Assembly: GCA_035772405.1 (NCBI GenBank)
Contig: JAYKKM010000057.1
Location: 976,632 to 1,040,631, forward strand
Reading direction: 5' to 3'
DNA: 64,000 bases
Origin: Chrysogorgia sp. JL179-B06
Taxonomy: Eukaryota; Cnidaria; Anthozoa; Scleralcyonacea; Chrysogorgiidae
Both the position numbers and the translations under genes were made by a program. Shown here one piece after another: positions 22,854 through 33,323 of the stretch (positions within the stretch are counted from its first letter, which is position 1; every line of letters begins with the position of its first letter). The notes under the pieces are model-generated. The model made no database searches. It was not told where the DNA came from and saw only the letters and a program-made list of their open reading frames with translations.

Positions 22854-23999
22854 ACATTAGAGAGTTTTAGATTGACGTCATCGATGAGCCATCTTGCGGT
22901 CAGGTTACACGTTCGAAGTAGACGAAAAAGGTTGTTTTTCAGGTAAGTAGTTTCCCTCAAACTTTTTAATAAATGTTTTGTGTTTCTTCTCACGTATATA
23001 AACATAGCACTTATGTTTATTATTATTACGGCTTTCTTTCTTGCATAAAATAGGGATCAAATACTGTTATCTTTGACTGAAATATTGTGTAGAATTCAGT
23101 CGATGTAAATAAACAAAATGGCTGAATAAACGTAGCTCTAAAGCATAGCTGATTTACATTGTTTTTGTTGTTATTTGTTTTTATCACAGTTCTTGTCGTT
23201 TAAAGTCTTACTCCTACACTAATTTCATAGCGAGTTTTATATAAAATATGTTCGTTTCTTTTACAGAGCTTGGAATATATCATGACTACGAAACCCTTTT
23301 GTTGGTCAAGTATACAACATGATCTCGCATTGGCTAGGGAAGTTGCAAGCAACCGACCACAAAAGCGAATGGATTGGGATGCTATTGCCCAGCGCAATAA
23401 GTTCGTTTTTTGGCACTGCATGTATATCGTTCAGGAATTTGCAGATATATTCTAAGTCGTTTAATGTCATTTTTTCTCAAATCTAAAAACAATAGAGCAG
23501 CAAAAACATGTCTTTAAGTTTTCAAGTCTTTAATTTTATGTTACACGACAATAATATTTTATAGTAAAGTACCTAAACATTCTTTAACAGTCGAATTCAG
23601 AAACGTCCTGAAGGTTGATTCGAGGCCCAAGAACCTTTTTGGGGGCAAAACAGTTCTCCAAAAAAATTAGCTCAACATCACTGTCGTCAGAACTGTCACT
23701 GTCTGAACAAAGCATCATGTAATCTAAAATCTGCAAAGTTGCATCTAAATTTCAAATTTTATAGAACAAAAACGACAAAAGTTTTCAAAAACTGAATAAA
23801 CAACCGAATTACTTTTATAGTGAACTACATTTGTGTACGTACCTTCTGGCTCCCGCCATGTTGGGTTTTCATTTGGCGCCGAAAGTCAAAACTTTAATCT
23901 AAATTCGTTTTTAAATTCCGAACCGCTAACGTGTAACGGCTACATCGACTACCGGTTTGCCGTAATAACGAAGAACGTCAATCTAAAACTCTCTAATGT
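22854..23999. mobile_element. 1.15-kb DNA transposon with 25-bp terminal inverted repeats
   Basis: The left end begins ACATTAGAGAGTTTTAGATT and the right end is its exact reverse complement; the identity covers 25 bases (through GACGT). Downstream of the repeats both ends contain a GTTACACGTT-like word at similar distances. No clean target duplication was found: the left flank ends TGTTACA and the right flank begins CCAAGATT. Inside is an exon-like frame with a SANT/Myb-like helix pattern. I cannot assign a superfamily. Confidence 0.7.
23270..23455 (+). CDS. SANT/Myb-like exon inside the TIR element
   Basis: The frame is preceded by TTTCTTTTACAG, a good splice acceptor ending at about 23265. 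It encodes a basic-aromatic segment with KPFCWSSIQHDLALAREV, then NRPQKRMDWDAIAQR. The spacing W...LAREV...W..IAQR matches the first two helices of SANT/Myb-like DNA-binding domains found in transposon accessory proteins. The third helix should follow but the frame diverges after IAQR, where there may be a donor site or decay. It would be the DNA-binding half of a two-gene transposon; no transposase is visible. Confidence 0.4.
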   Translation: MEYIMTTKPFCWSSIQHDLALAREVASNRPQKRMDWDAIAQRNKFVFWHCMYIVQEFADIF

Positions 24000-25689
24000 C
24001 CAAGATTGTAGGCTCTGGGTACGAGATTGAAGAGTCTGAAATGGCGTCTGTGCATGAAAGGAAAATGCGTGTAAATAAAAAGAAAGATAGCAAATACAAT
24101 CCTCTAGATATCGTCTCTTCGGCAACGTCTACTAGATTATCAAATTTACAGAATAAAGAAGCTAGGTTCTTCTGCGAGTAGTTCTTGTTTAACATTGTCA
24201 TTGAACAGCGAAGATGTTATGTAAGTTGTGCCGGAAAATGTGCCATTGCCATCATCCCCATCGAAGCAATGTGCTTTGAAGCCATCTTCTACATTGAGTC
24301 CTTGTAAAACTGCTGATGCTGATATGATTGCCTATGTTCAGTATTTATCTCCTTCAAGACGCAACAAAAAAAACACTGGATTATTCTACACTTATTTTGC
24401 AGACAAACGACGAACCAGCTCAAGGAGCGTTGTTGTACTCTCAACACACAAGGCCGCATCTTATGGACAGTGAACATGGTTAGCACACGACGCAATCACA
24501 ACGTTCGTAAAAGGTTGTGGTTTGGTTAGGTCGGACCTAACGTTCTGACAACTTTCCCACAACATTGTTTTCATGTGGTTAAATTTATTTAGGCAAAGTT
24601 AGCTGCAGATGTAGTTGGCCAGCGGTCCTCTCCTCCATAGTTCTTGGGGAGTCCCAAGTTCCTAAGAAGTCAAAGGGCGCGCACGAGTGTCACTCATGAC
24701 GCTTGCGATCACGTCGCTACAGCATTGGCACTTTGCTGCTCGTTGGTCGCTGGCTCCTGCTTGCTAGTTGCTAGCATTACTAAACGTTTAATTGCTATAC
24801 AGCTCCCAGCTGTGTATTGCTTGCTTGCTTCAGGTTCCGCGTTCTTTGCTGGCACGCCATTCAGCAGTCTCTGTTGCCCTGCATGTAACCCTGGCTTGCT
24901 TCAATGCTGGGATAGCGAGCCTTTAGGCTTCATACCAATCGACGTGACCGACCAAGTCGAATACCTGTATTAAACGGCATCGTTTGCGTCCGTTTCCACT
25001 AGTTGTTCTAAACTACGTTCCACCAACGAACCTGGGGAATTCGGTGGTTACCGCCCTGGAAGGGACACTGCATGGTAATAAACTGGTGGATGTAGGTAAC
25101 AGGTAACCCTTCTTCTCAAGGTAGGCTCATACCATCTTTTTTTTTTTATTTATACGTTTTCCACTCAGTCATTTCGAATCGAGGCTTCGAACAACCTAGG
25201 CGCAAGAAACCGTTTTTTGAACTGTTAACTTGTTAGACTGACTATGAGCTACCACCGGCCTTGTCCATGACTATGTCCATGGATCCTGCTTGCATTATAT
25301 TGCTTACAAATAATAATTGTCCGTTTTGCCTGATTCTTTATTCGAATTTGCTATCACAAATGTGTGGTCTTCTGACGCTATAGCCGTTGCTCATATGCGA
25401 TACGCAGTTTGCATGTTGTCATTTGCTATCCGATTGCCCTTCGGATAGTCTTTTGCTATCAGCATATCACCGTTTGTTGCCTTCACTCTTCAGTCACTAT
25501 ATTTTACTGGTTATTTGCTATCACATTGCTATGAAATGTCGCCTAAATACAGTATATCTTTTAAAAATTACTATAAAATCTTTCTACTTAATAATCAAGA
25601 ATAAGTATTTTCAGTTCCCCATGTTATGGTTTGGATGGGTTGAATAGGTGGATTGAATATATTTTGCTGAAATTGAGAGCTAATCTTCT
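24000..25689. other. No recognisable gene
   Basis: Short frames only, none with a convincing signature. At 25388-25500 words such as TTTGCTATC recur irregularly; these resemble the 87-bp satellite farther right and may be very diverged copies. A T-rich run lies near 25140. Confidence 0.45.
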
Positions 25690-25880
25690 TACATTAATCT
25701 AACATTGCGGCAACCGGCTCGAAAGCTATGCTCCTCTGGTTGCCGTTCACTAATTTTATATCTCTGAATGTATTTACTTATCGTCTTATACTTATATTCT
25801 CCTTAATGTCTTTCTTTATCCTTCATTGTAAATATTTTAAAAACAGTGTAAATAAAATTGAATTGAATTGATTGAATTGC
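25690..25880 (+). mobile_element. 3' tail of a LINE
   Basis: About 190 bp end in AATAAAATTGAATTGAATTG, a short-unit (TTGAA)n tail typical of CR1/L2-group LINEs. It is preceded by an imperfect stem GCAACCGGCTCGAAAGC...GGTTGC, the kind of 3' hairpin recognised by the reverse transcriptase of such elements. No coding part is attached, so this is a heavily 5'-truncated copy. The 87-bp satellite begins immediately after it. Confidence 0.55.
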
Positions 25881-25885
25881 GTCAG

Positions 25886-26160
25886 TGCAGTCAGTCGCTA
25901 AATCTGCTGTTTATTCGCTATCACATTGCCAGTGTCGCCAAATTCGATTTTCTTTTGCTAAATCTGCTGTTTATTCGCTATCACATCGCCACTGTCGTCG
26001 AATTCGATTTTCTTTTGCTTTTCGTCGTGTGTCAGTGCAGTCAGTCGCTAAATCTGCTGTTTATTTGCTATCACATTGCCAAGTCGCCGAATTCGTTTCT
26101 CTATTGCTTTCGTCGTGTGTTGCAGTCAGTCCCAAATATGCTGTTTATTTGATATCGCAC
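25886..26160 (+). repeat. Diverged copies of the ~87-bp satellite (first block)
   Basis: The word GCTGTTTATTYGCTATC recurs at about 25906, 25966, 26056 and 26140, spacings of 60, 90 and 84. Between copies are TCGCCRAATTCGATTTTC and GTCAGTGCAGTCAGTCGC, the same sub-blocks as in the larger array at 26860-27625. This block is more diverged and separated from the main array by about 700 bp that contain a DIRS-like fragment, so the array was probably split. Confidence 0.75.
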
Positions 26161-26499
26161 GTTGTTTTTTTTGAAATCGAATTGCTGTTTTTGCCCCAAC
26201 AACTCCTTTTTTGGGAGAAGCCATGTTTTAGAACGTCGCTGCTAACGTTCGTCACTCAGCCAGGCGCCAGAGCGTGCGTAATTAAATTCTGCTGACGAAG
26301 CTTTATACTCTAATTTATTGCAGGGTCTGTCATCAGTTTTTGCGGTCTCCCCACTCAATTTGTGAAGATTGCGGTGCCTTAAAAACGCTTTATATTCCAA
26401 ACGCTTTATATTCCGTGTAAACGTTCGTTCGTTCGGAATCCATAGCAAGCATCTACTTCATGTAGGTTAACGAACGCCACAGGTTCACGCGATCATAAC

Positions 26500-26780
26500 T
26501 CCATTTGGCTTACGCTCAGCGCCTTTTATTTTTCAATCCGATTGCCGAGTTACCTGAATGGATTTTCCATCATAGCTACTCTATAACCGACCTGCTGCTT
26601 TATTTGGATGCTTTATTGACAGCTGGGCCCCACAACGTGTATGGTGGTTCTTGGTATAGAGCTGAATTCCTTACAGCAAATGGCTCACTTACCGGCCAAC
26701 AAGCTGTTCGCCGCAAGTGTTCTTTAATTGGTAAACTCCACCATTCGTATTTGGTAATTTGGTCAGGTCGCGCCGCATGA
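26500..26780 (+). pseudogene. DIRS-like reverse transcriptase fragment
   Basis: A 91-codon frame reads LPEWIFHHSYSITDLLLYLD, then ALLTAGPHN, and after a gap RRKCSLIGKLHH. This order resembles the palm of DIRS-type tyrosine-recombinase retroelements, where YLDD-F-TAGP is followed later by a SLIGKL motif. The second catalytic aspartate is replaced by alanine, and the stretch between the two blocks is shorter than usual, so there is an internal deletion. It separates the two blocks of the 87-bp satellite. Confidence 0.45.
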
Positions 26781-26859
26781 TAGATAATTTACTATGCGTT
26801 TTTTTTTCGACGTCACGATCATCCCATTGGCTTGAACGATGAATTTCGCAAGACCTTCA

Positions 26860-27625
26860 CTTGCCAATATCGCCGAAGTCGATTTTCGTTTGCTTTCGCC
26901 GTATGTTGCTGTTTATTTGCTATCAATTGCCTATTTCGCCGTAGTCGATTTTCCTTTGCTTTCGCCATGTGTTGCAGTCAATCGCTAAACCTTGCTGTTT
27001 ATTTGCTATCAATTGCCAATTTCGCCGAATTCGATTTTCCTTTGCTTTCGCCATGTGTTGCAGTTAATCGCTAAACCTTGCTGTTTATTTGCTATCATAT
27101 TGCCTATTTTGCCGAATTCGATTTTCCTTTGATTTCGCCATGTTTTGCAGTCTAATCGCTAAACCTTGCTGTTTATTTGCTATCATATGCCTATTTTGCC
27201 GAATTCGATTTTCCTTTGATTTCGCCATGTTTTGCAGTCTAATCGCTAAACCTTGCTGTTTATTTGCTTTCATATTGTCTATTTCGCCGTAGTCGATTTT
27301 CCTTTGCTTTCGCCATGTGTGGAAGTCTATCGCTAAATCTTGCTGTTTATTTGCTATCATATTGCCTATTTCGCCGTATTCGATTGGCTTTTGCTTTCGC
27401 CATGTGTGGCAGTCTATCGCTAAATCTTGCTGTTTATTTGCTATCATATTGCCTATTTCGCCGAATTCGATTTTCCTTTGCTTTCGCCATGTGTTGCAGT
27501 CAATCGCTAAATCTTGCTGTTTATTTGCTATTTGCTTTCGCCATGTGTTGCAGTCAATCGCTAAATCTTGCTGTTTATTTGCTATTTGCTTTCGCCATGT
27601 GTTGCAGTCAATCGCTAAATCTTGT
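26860..27625 (+). repeat. 87-bp satellite array, nine to ten copies
   Basis: GCTGTTTATTTGCT recurs at about 26908, 26993, 27080, 27168, 27255, 27342, 27429, 27517 and 27570, giving spacings of 85-88 and a final shortened unit of 53. Each unit contains CGCCGAATTCGATTTTCC, TTTCGCCATGTGTTGCAG and AATCGCTAAACCTTGCTG in order. Since 87 is divisible by three, stop-free frames run through it on both strands, giving 29-residue peptide repeats; these are a by-product of the period, not evidence of a gene. An RPA-like frame begins directly downstream. Confidence 0.9.
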
Positions 27626-27660
27626 ATCATATTGCCTAGTTCGCCGTATTCGATGGGATT

Positions 27661-28291
27661 CCGTTACACTCTGCCAAAGCTGTGCATGTTGAGGAAGCTG
27701 TTGTGGTCAGTACAAAGAAATTACGATTGGCCGAGGCTACGTTTGCCAACCAGACAGGAAGTATTGCAGTAGATCTGTGGGAGCAGCATATCCCAATGGT
27801 TGAAACTGGGAAGGTTTACCGTATTTCACCTATTCAGCACGACTATACATTCAGTGATAACAGCGATACCTGACGATGATGTCCTTGCCGAAGTTACAGT
27901 TTCCAAGGAGGAAATCAAATCGGAATGTTGTGAAACGACAATCAAGGTACCAAATTTACACTCAATCCAGAAAGTAGAATTATTTTGTCAGTGTGTAAAT
28001 TGCTCTCGAAAGCTTCTTCAGGCATCCGCGAATAGAGTCGTTCATTGTGACAGATGTGGATATACCATGAGAATCGCGAACTGTCCGAAACATCTTTGTG
28101 CTAAAGTTGTGGCACAGTCTCCAGAAGGCGAGTTAATACATTTAACTGCATTTGAGAAAGCTGTAGAAAACGTCATTGTAGGAAGTTTAGCTGCCCTAAC
28201 GGAGAATGAAATTGCAGAAAAGCTTTTGTTGGAGGAAATTACGATCACATACAATACCAGAAGTCTTGTCATTTCAGAACTATTTGTGTAG
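27661..28291 (+). CDS. RPA-like single-strand DNA-binding protein (OB fold plus zinc finger), frameshifted
   Basis: The first part (27661 to about 27870) reads KKLRLAEATFANQTGSIAVD followed by LWEQHIPMVETGKVYRIS. This is the strand pattern of an OB fold from the large subunit of replication protein A. The second part (frame change near 27860) contains CVNC and CDRC about 20 residues apart, a four-cysteine zinc ribbon like that in RPA1 domain C. Stand-alone RPA-like proteins are known companions of Helitron-type and other transposons. The 5' end runs into the satellite and no initiator is clear. The frame change could be an indel or a missed intron. Confidence 0.55.
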
Positions 28292-29745
28292 GATCGCTAC
28301 AATTCCAAATGTGTATAGTTATTATGGAACGTGTCGTATAAACATTCTTAACATGTATCAGTTTGTTTCTATCGTTTAATTCTATCGTAAAACTACGAGA
28401 AATGAAGACTGCCATGTTTGGGGTCAAATTTTTATGCGAAATTTGGTGTTGGGTTTCAAAGTATAAAGTCTTATTTACATTTACATGTAGAAGGTTTGTA
28501 TGACAAAAAGTAGCTGGGTTACAAAGTTAGCAATGCAGTCATACAAACTCTTAATGTAGTGAATTGAAAGCTTCCATAAAGTTGCAATTTCTTGAAATTG
28601 AAAATAATACTTTGAAAGTTTGTAAAGCATCTCATCTTCGCTTCTGGGCACGATATCATGCATTTTACGGTTGTACACCAAACAGAAATGGTTTGCTTAT
28701 TAATCACTGACTTTACAGTCAAAATACAAATACTTTCCTGTTCATTGAAGTTGTTGTGTATTTCAGTAATAACGATTGATTGGCTGTCAATCGTGGAAAG
28801 TTTTCAAAAATACCATGGCAGATTATAGAAGACAAATATGTGTGGGAGAAAACGCTATGTTTGTAATAATACCACAAAGTTTAGAAAGAATTTAGACGTT
28901 GTTTAAAAAGGTTCCAACCCATCAATTATCATTCCTGTGAGACCTAGCATACAAGACAATACAGTATTTGTGAAACCGTTGAGCAGGGTAATTGAGGACT
29001 GTTATTATTGAAATACACAATGGCTTACAGGAGTGGGAAGGTATTTTATTTTTAGCTATAAATGTTGATGTGTCAGTACTTAAAGAGATTGCTGAGCTTT
29101 GACAGTTATTTTAATGATTCTTGTGCTTGGTTTCATAATTTCCATATATTATGGTAGTAGATTGGTTATGTTATGTTATATCACTTATAGTTGTACTAAG
29201 TGTATTCAGTTTTAAGTTCCTGTTACCTTTTCTGCATTGACAGTAGAGTGGTAATTATAAAATTCAAATTATTTTGTTACAACTGGAATTCTAATTTGAT
29301 TGTGTACATTAGTTTCCCAAACACAAGCCTCGTTGCTGGGACCAACAGTGGTGGATTTAGGGTTTTCCTAAGATTTTAGGACACTTTTCCTATGTTACTC
29401 TGTATAGTGTATTATAACATTCATACTGGCAGCATTACAAAGGGAACCAATGGGTGTGTGCCTGTGGCATGTCGATGCGGTGCCATCATTGTAGACCGAC
29501 CAAATGAATCTTAACTTGTACATACTGGTGTTTTGCCTAGTCAGATTAAATTAGCTATACTGTAAATAGTTAATGTACCTTTACAAATTAAAATGGTAGG
29601 GATGCTGGAGTGTCACGTCAAGGTAAGTGGGATCGATACCATGCCCGTTCTGCGAAAGTTTTGAATTTTAGGTCTATGAAACAGCATTTCCTGTATTTTC
29701 AGGGCACTTTTTGAGCAAAATATAAATTTTCTATATAATATTTAA
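28292..29745. other. No recognisable gene
   Basis: AT-rich sequence without convincing frames, inverted repeats or array structure. It ends at the TTAA bordering the Kolobok-like element. Confidence 0.55.
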
Positions 29746-29773
29746 AGTGCATATACGAGAATTTAATTGTTTT

Positions 29774-29990
29774 CTATGTCCGAACCCATTCTTCATCAGC
29801 AATTGGTTCATGGTCATATGGTAGGACAACCGCATTATCTCTCCGGCTGTCTTTGTCTTCCTGACAAGGGGGAAGCTGCATCTAGTGAAGCAGATTCTCA
29901 TTCATCTACCTCGAGTTCATAGTTGTCAGATAAGTCCAAATGCGTGTCCACTGTTGAACTTTCGTCTGAGTAAGATTCAGATGTAGACAT
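29774..29990 (-). CDS. Short acidic exons of the Kolobok-like element
   Basis: On the minus strand an ATG at 29990 opens MSTSESYSDESSTVDTHLDL, closing at 29898. A CTCGAG|GTAGAT donor-like site lies inside it near 29911. A second short frame (about 29880-29774) contains LPYDHEPIADEEW. Acidic N termini with a short PYxxEP-type motif occur in transposon proteins I recall from cnidarians. Their position beside the left terminus, preceded by a copy of the sequence that also lies upstream of the THAP exon, suggests the 5' part of a second gene or of an alternative gene version. Confidence 0.3.
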
Positions 29991-30045
29991 TGTCACAAAA
30001 TACAGAGTAATTGATAAATCGCTGCAGCCTGTCTCTCCAAACTAT

Positions 30046-30226
30046 AGTAAACAACTGTAGTCGTCTTACAGCTTGTTCCCGATTTGACGTCATAAGACTC
30101 TTTTCTCCCGGCCATGTTTTGGAAAAACAATTTTTTTGCTATGTTTGATGCAAGATATCTCGAAGTTTTTATCCGTTTAAGGTATATTATATATCGTTAG
30201 AATCGTCTCGATACGGCCGATTTTTA
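30046..30226 (-). repeat. Internal copy of a 180-bp direct repeat in the Kolobok-like element
   Basis: Begins AGTAAACAACTGTAGTCGTC and ends CGATACGGCCGATTTTTA; the same block is repeated at 32074-32261 with small indels and substitutions. Here it precedes, in the minus-strand sense, the short acidic exons. Beyond 30226 the similarity stops without the terminal repeat that follows the other copy. Confidence 0.85.
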
Positions 30227-31726
30227 TGAAGAAGATAAAGAGAGAGAAGATTCGCGTCGAGGCTCTTTAAGAACGATTTCGCGCAGAGATGCCTGCGAAG
30301 GAGGCTAGATTAGATGGTGGAGTTCCTAATTACTTTTTATCTCATTGCGTCGACACTCGACACCAAAATGACGACTGACCAATGCACGATTACTATTATC
30401 GGTTGAATATTGTCTCGGTGCAAATGAAACTGCAGAACGAGTACGAAACTCAGTGCTGTCTAGAGATTGAGAGGTGCGTGAAAGCGTTGAGTTCTGACGA
30501 CGTCCTACAAGATGTCGAAACGCCACCATCAGCAAAATTCAAACAGCAAAATTCTACTTGCAGTGTATGCATCTTCCAAACTTTGGCGATACCTTCGACG
30601 ATATTTATACGACTTTAGTTATATACTTCGAAGCTGATAATCTTAAAGCCTATTTATTCACGCGAAATCCAGAATGATGTGTAACACATGATGGTACACA
30701 TCAACTATTAGTACAGTAAATATCACTCGCAGGGTCATTTGTCTTATTTGGGCTAATTCCTCCTAAACTAAAATAATATATTGTCCCTCCTCAGTAGTCA
30801 ATAATTTCTCCACCAACTTTTCATAATTGCATAGGAACAGGCGCTTAGCTTTTTATTTATTTATTTCAATCCAGTGACACATTTAAACTTTTGGGGGTTT
30901 GTACAATCAATATCATAGAGAATTTATTCTCTCGACTTGTCGATGGTACGAACCATTATAACCATCATCTGTGTATCAGTCAATTCGAACAAAATTTAAA
31001 ACAAGTGGGGATGAATTTACAGGCTTTGAGGAAGATGACTCAGACTGGTATAACACAATTTATAACAACTTTATATTAAACATTCTTATGACCCTTCGTG
31101 CATGGGGTGGTGAGATATCTTGGATATGGTAGTGTGGCTTCGGCTCTTTGGCTTTGTGTTGTTTCCTCAACTTGAGATACTACAAAATAACACAAAGTAA
31201 AACAACTTATTAAAATACTTTAGTAATCCTCAAAATCATTGTGCCATAAAGACAATTTGTTCATGTTATTATGTAATTAATTCGGTTTCCAATAGCGCTC
31301 CGTCGAGATGACGTCAGTACCGATGTTTGTCCGCTTTTACCCATAATTCTTGCGACCATAACAAAAGAAATAGCTCATTTGCAATCATTTGTGAGTCAAA
31401 TTTGGTTTGTTTGTCCGCTTTTTGAGCTATTAATAGCAACCAGACTCTACGCTATTGCATTGGCTCATCATCCTTCAAACAAACGTAATTTGGAAATTAC
31501 AAAAAAATAGATAAATATAGTAAGCACATGAGTTATCAGTTTCAACATATTCGTGTATTAAAACTATATGGATATGGATGTATTTAATTACCAAGTCAGT
31601 GCCTGTAACTGGAGAAGACTTGCAGCTGACAAGATGTTCAATGACAATTATTTCCTTGGTCTGTTATTTATAGTAATAGTAAATAGTTATTTATTGTTTG
31701 TGATAAAAATTATTTGAAATATGTTC

Positions 31727-32026
31727 TCACCTTGCGTCGTATCGCTCTTGCCGCTCGCCATGAAAGTTCTTCGCGATCATCTGTGATAAATACGGATATT
31801 TAGGCAAACCAAGTTTTCTAACATAATCGTGAGGATTGAAGTGTTTAGAGCATACGCAGCTTGACCTGGAAGGCTCCCATTTTGCACGCTTGCGCTTAAC
31901 AAAATATATCCAACGTTGCCATATTTCTATTGCCTCCAGTCTCAAATCACCAGCATAAGCTATCTTATGCTGTATTATACCATTCTCAGGGTCTGGCTTG
32001 TTGTAACACCCGTATACAACGCATCG
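31727..32026 (-). CDS. THAP-domain exon of the Kolobok-like transposon
   Basis: The minus-strand frame starts CVVYGCYNKPDPENG, then has EIWQRWIYFVKR, WEPSRSS and VCSKHF, ending with a basic stretch. The C-x4-C, W, and CSKHF elements in this order make a complete THAP zinc-binding module of about 85 residues. A TTAG acceptor-like sequence lies immediately before the first cysteine. At the 3' side the frame runs into GCAAG|GTGAGAAC, an excellent splice donor, before its stop at 31727. So this is an internal or second exon. THAP modules bind the transposon ends. The catalytic exons are not recognisable in the rest of the element. Confidence 0.75.
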   Translation of the reverse strand, partial: RCVVYGCYNKPDPENGIIQHKIAYAGDLRLEAIEIWQRWIYFVKRKRAKWEPSRSSCVCSKHFNPHDYVRKLGLPKYPYLSQMIAKNFHGERQERYDAR

Positions 32027-32073
32027 CTAAGGGATTTTATCCGCACTTGGATCGGTAAAACCGTGTAAAACCA

Positions 32074-32261
32074 AGTAAACAACTGTAGTCGTCTTACAGC
32101 TCGTTCCCGATTTGACGTCACCAGCGTTATTCGGACTCAGACTCTTTTCTCCCGGCCATGTTTTGAAAAACTCGTGTTTGGAACAAGATATCTCGAGAAG
32201 TTTTTATCCGTTTAAGATATGTTATATATCGTTAGAATCGTCTCGATACGGCCGATTTTTA
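32074..32261 (-). repeat. Terminal copy of the 180-bp direct repeat
   Basis: The partner of 30046-30226, lying between the THAP exon and the right terminal repeat. It begins AGTAAACAACTGTAGTCGTC and ends GGCCGATTTTTA, followed at once by the terminal inverted repeat at about 32272. It is probably the subterminal promoter or transposase-binding region of the family. Confidence 0.85.
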
Positions 32262-32639
32262 GAAAAAATTGAAAATTCTCGTATATGCACTTTAAACAGT
32301 ACATTAGACTTTCATTTTGCATCTCATGTTAAGATGGTTTTTTACTACAGTCAAACCTATAATAATATTAAGCGGACACCTGTATTAAGTGACAGTTCCC
32401 AAAGTCCCGAATTTAACTGCATATAATTGATGTCTTTAAAAGTTTTGACAGTGTTTCCCTTACTTATAGTATTTTGGAACAATGATGAAAGTAAGCCAAC
32501 TTACTCAAATAGCAATTAGTGGCATTGTCGAACACTGTAGACTTGAGACTTCTAGAATTCTGGTAGAAGAAACTCAGAGTTTTTGCTGCTCTTGTTACAA
32601 AGTGCTGGGCCAGGATTAGAAGAAATATCATTGGTGATA

Positions 32640-33210
32640 TATTATTGTTTAAATCCATATGATCCATTGAACCGTGCACTCATGAGTTTTGCTAGCTTGG
32701 TAGAATTGTTAATTATTGCTGGAACTGATTCTTCTTTCAAGCTCCTGTTTCTGTCGTCATTGCTGTGCACACTTTCTTCAAAACTCTTTTGTTGGATGTC
32801 AAACGCAGACGGATTTGTTGGTTTAGTTGACTCGCGATCTTTGGACACTTTACATTCATCTCTTCACCCACGTGTTTACGATTCTTCTGTTGGATGTGTC
32901 GATTTGAAAGTCTATTGTGGATCCATCCACATATTGCTTCTTTCGCGATTTCCCACGGCGTTCTTAGCATCTGCAATTCTCGTCCGATTTGGGTTACTTT
33001 ATAGGTCTCAAAAAATATCCTTGTCCCACTCTACCTTGGAATCCTCGTCGATACGAGCATATACTTTTATACTTTGGAAGAAAAGCGGAACTCGTGTTCA
33101 GATCTTCGGAGTCTATCTTAGCAAAAAAACAGTATCGCTCAACTTAGTGGGGAAAACATTCTCTTTAGCCCTCGTCATCCCAGCAGCTCAGCTCCTGCAC
33201 TTGTTTTAAG
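32640..33210 (-). pseudogene. Degenerate retroelement ORF, possibly DIRS gag-like
   Basis: Minus-strand frames (for example 32848-32642 and 32976-32737) are rich in charged residues, with SNDDRNRSLKEE and IADAKNAVGNRE-like segments and several frame changes. The composition resembles the N-terminal ORF of DIRS-like elements, and DIRS-type RNase H remains lie 1 kb downstream. The long plus-strand frame over the same bases (32583-33209) is Ser/Leu-rich and looks like its antisense shadow. Low confidence. Confidence 0.2.
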
Positions 33211-33323
33211 AGTATTGCTTGCTAAGCCCACTGTACTACGGCTATTTACCCTGGTGACCGGAGTTCCACTATCGGGTTCAGGTAACTTCTGATGCATCCG
33301 ACTCTGATTGGGCCATATGTACT

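Larger units (their letters stand above)
29746..32291 (-). mobile_element. Kolobok-like DNA transposon with TTAA target duplication and THAP exon
   Basis: The left end begins AGTGCATATACGAGAATTT directly after TTAA (29742-29745); the right end is its reverse complement directly before TTAA (32292-32295). A THAP domain is encoded on the minus strand near the right end. TTAA plus THAP is diagnostic of Kolobok rather than piggyBac. The element is 2,546 bp, short for an autonomous Kolobok, and I find no DDE-type catalytic block. It contains a 180-bp direct repeat (30046-30226 and 32074-32261) that implies internal rearrangement. Termini and orientation match the partial element at the window start. 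Confidence 0.8.

Noticed and set aside
25885..26295. Plus-strand ORF over the first satellite block
   Set aside because: Its sequence is repeat-derived and has no domain; same explanation as the main array.
26860..27625. Possible CRISPR-like array
   Set aside because: Units are continuous 87-bp repeats without unique spacers, in a eukaryotic repeat context.
27085..27692. Long repetitive ORFs on both strands, 29-residue peptide repeats
   Set aside because: They result from the 87-bp satellite period being divisible by three; no initiation context or non-repeat domain.
32583..33209. Long plus-strand ORF (208 codons), Ser/Leu-rich
   Set aside because: Composition and position fit the antisense of a degraded minus-strand retroelement frame; no motif supports it.
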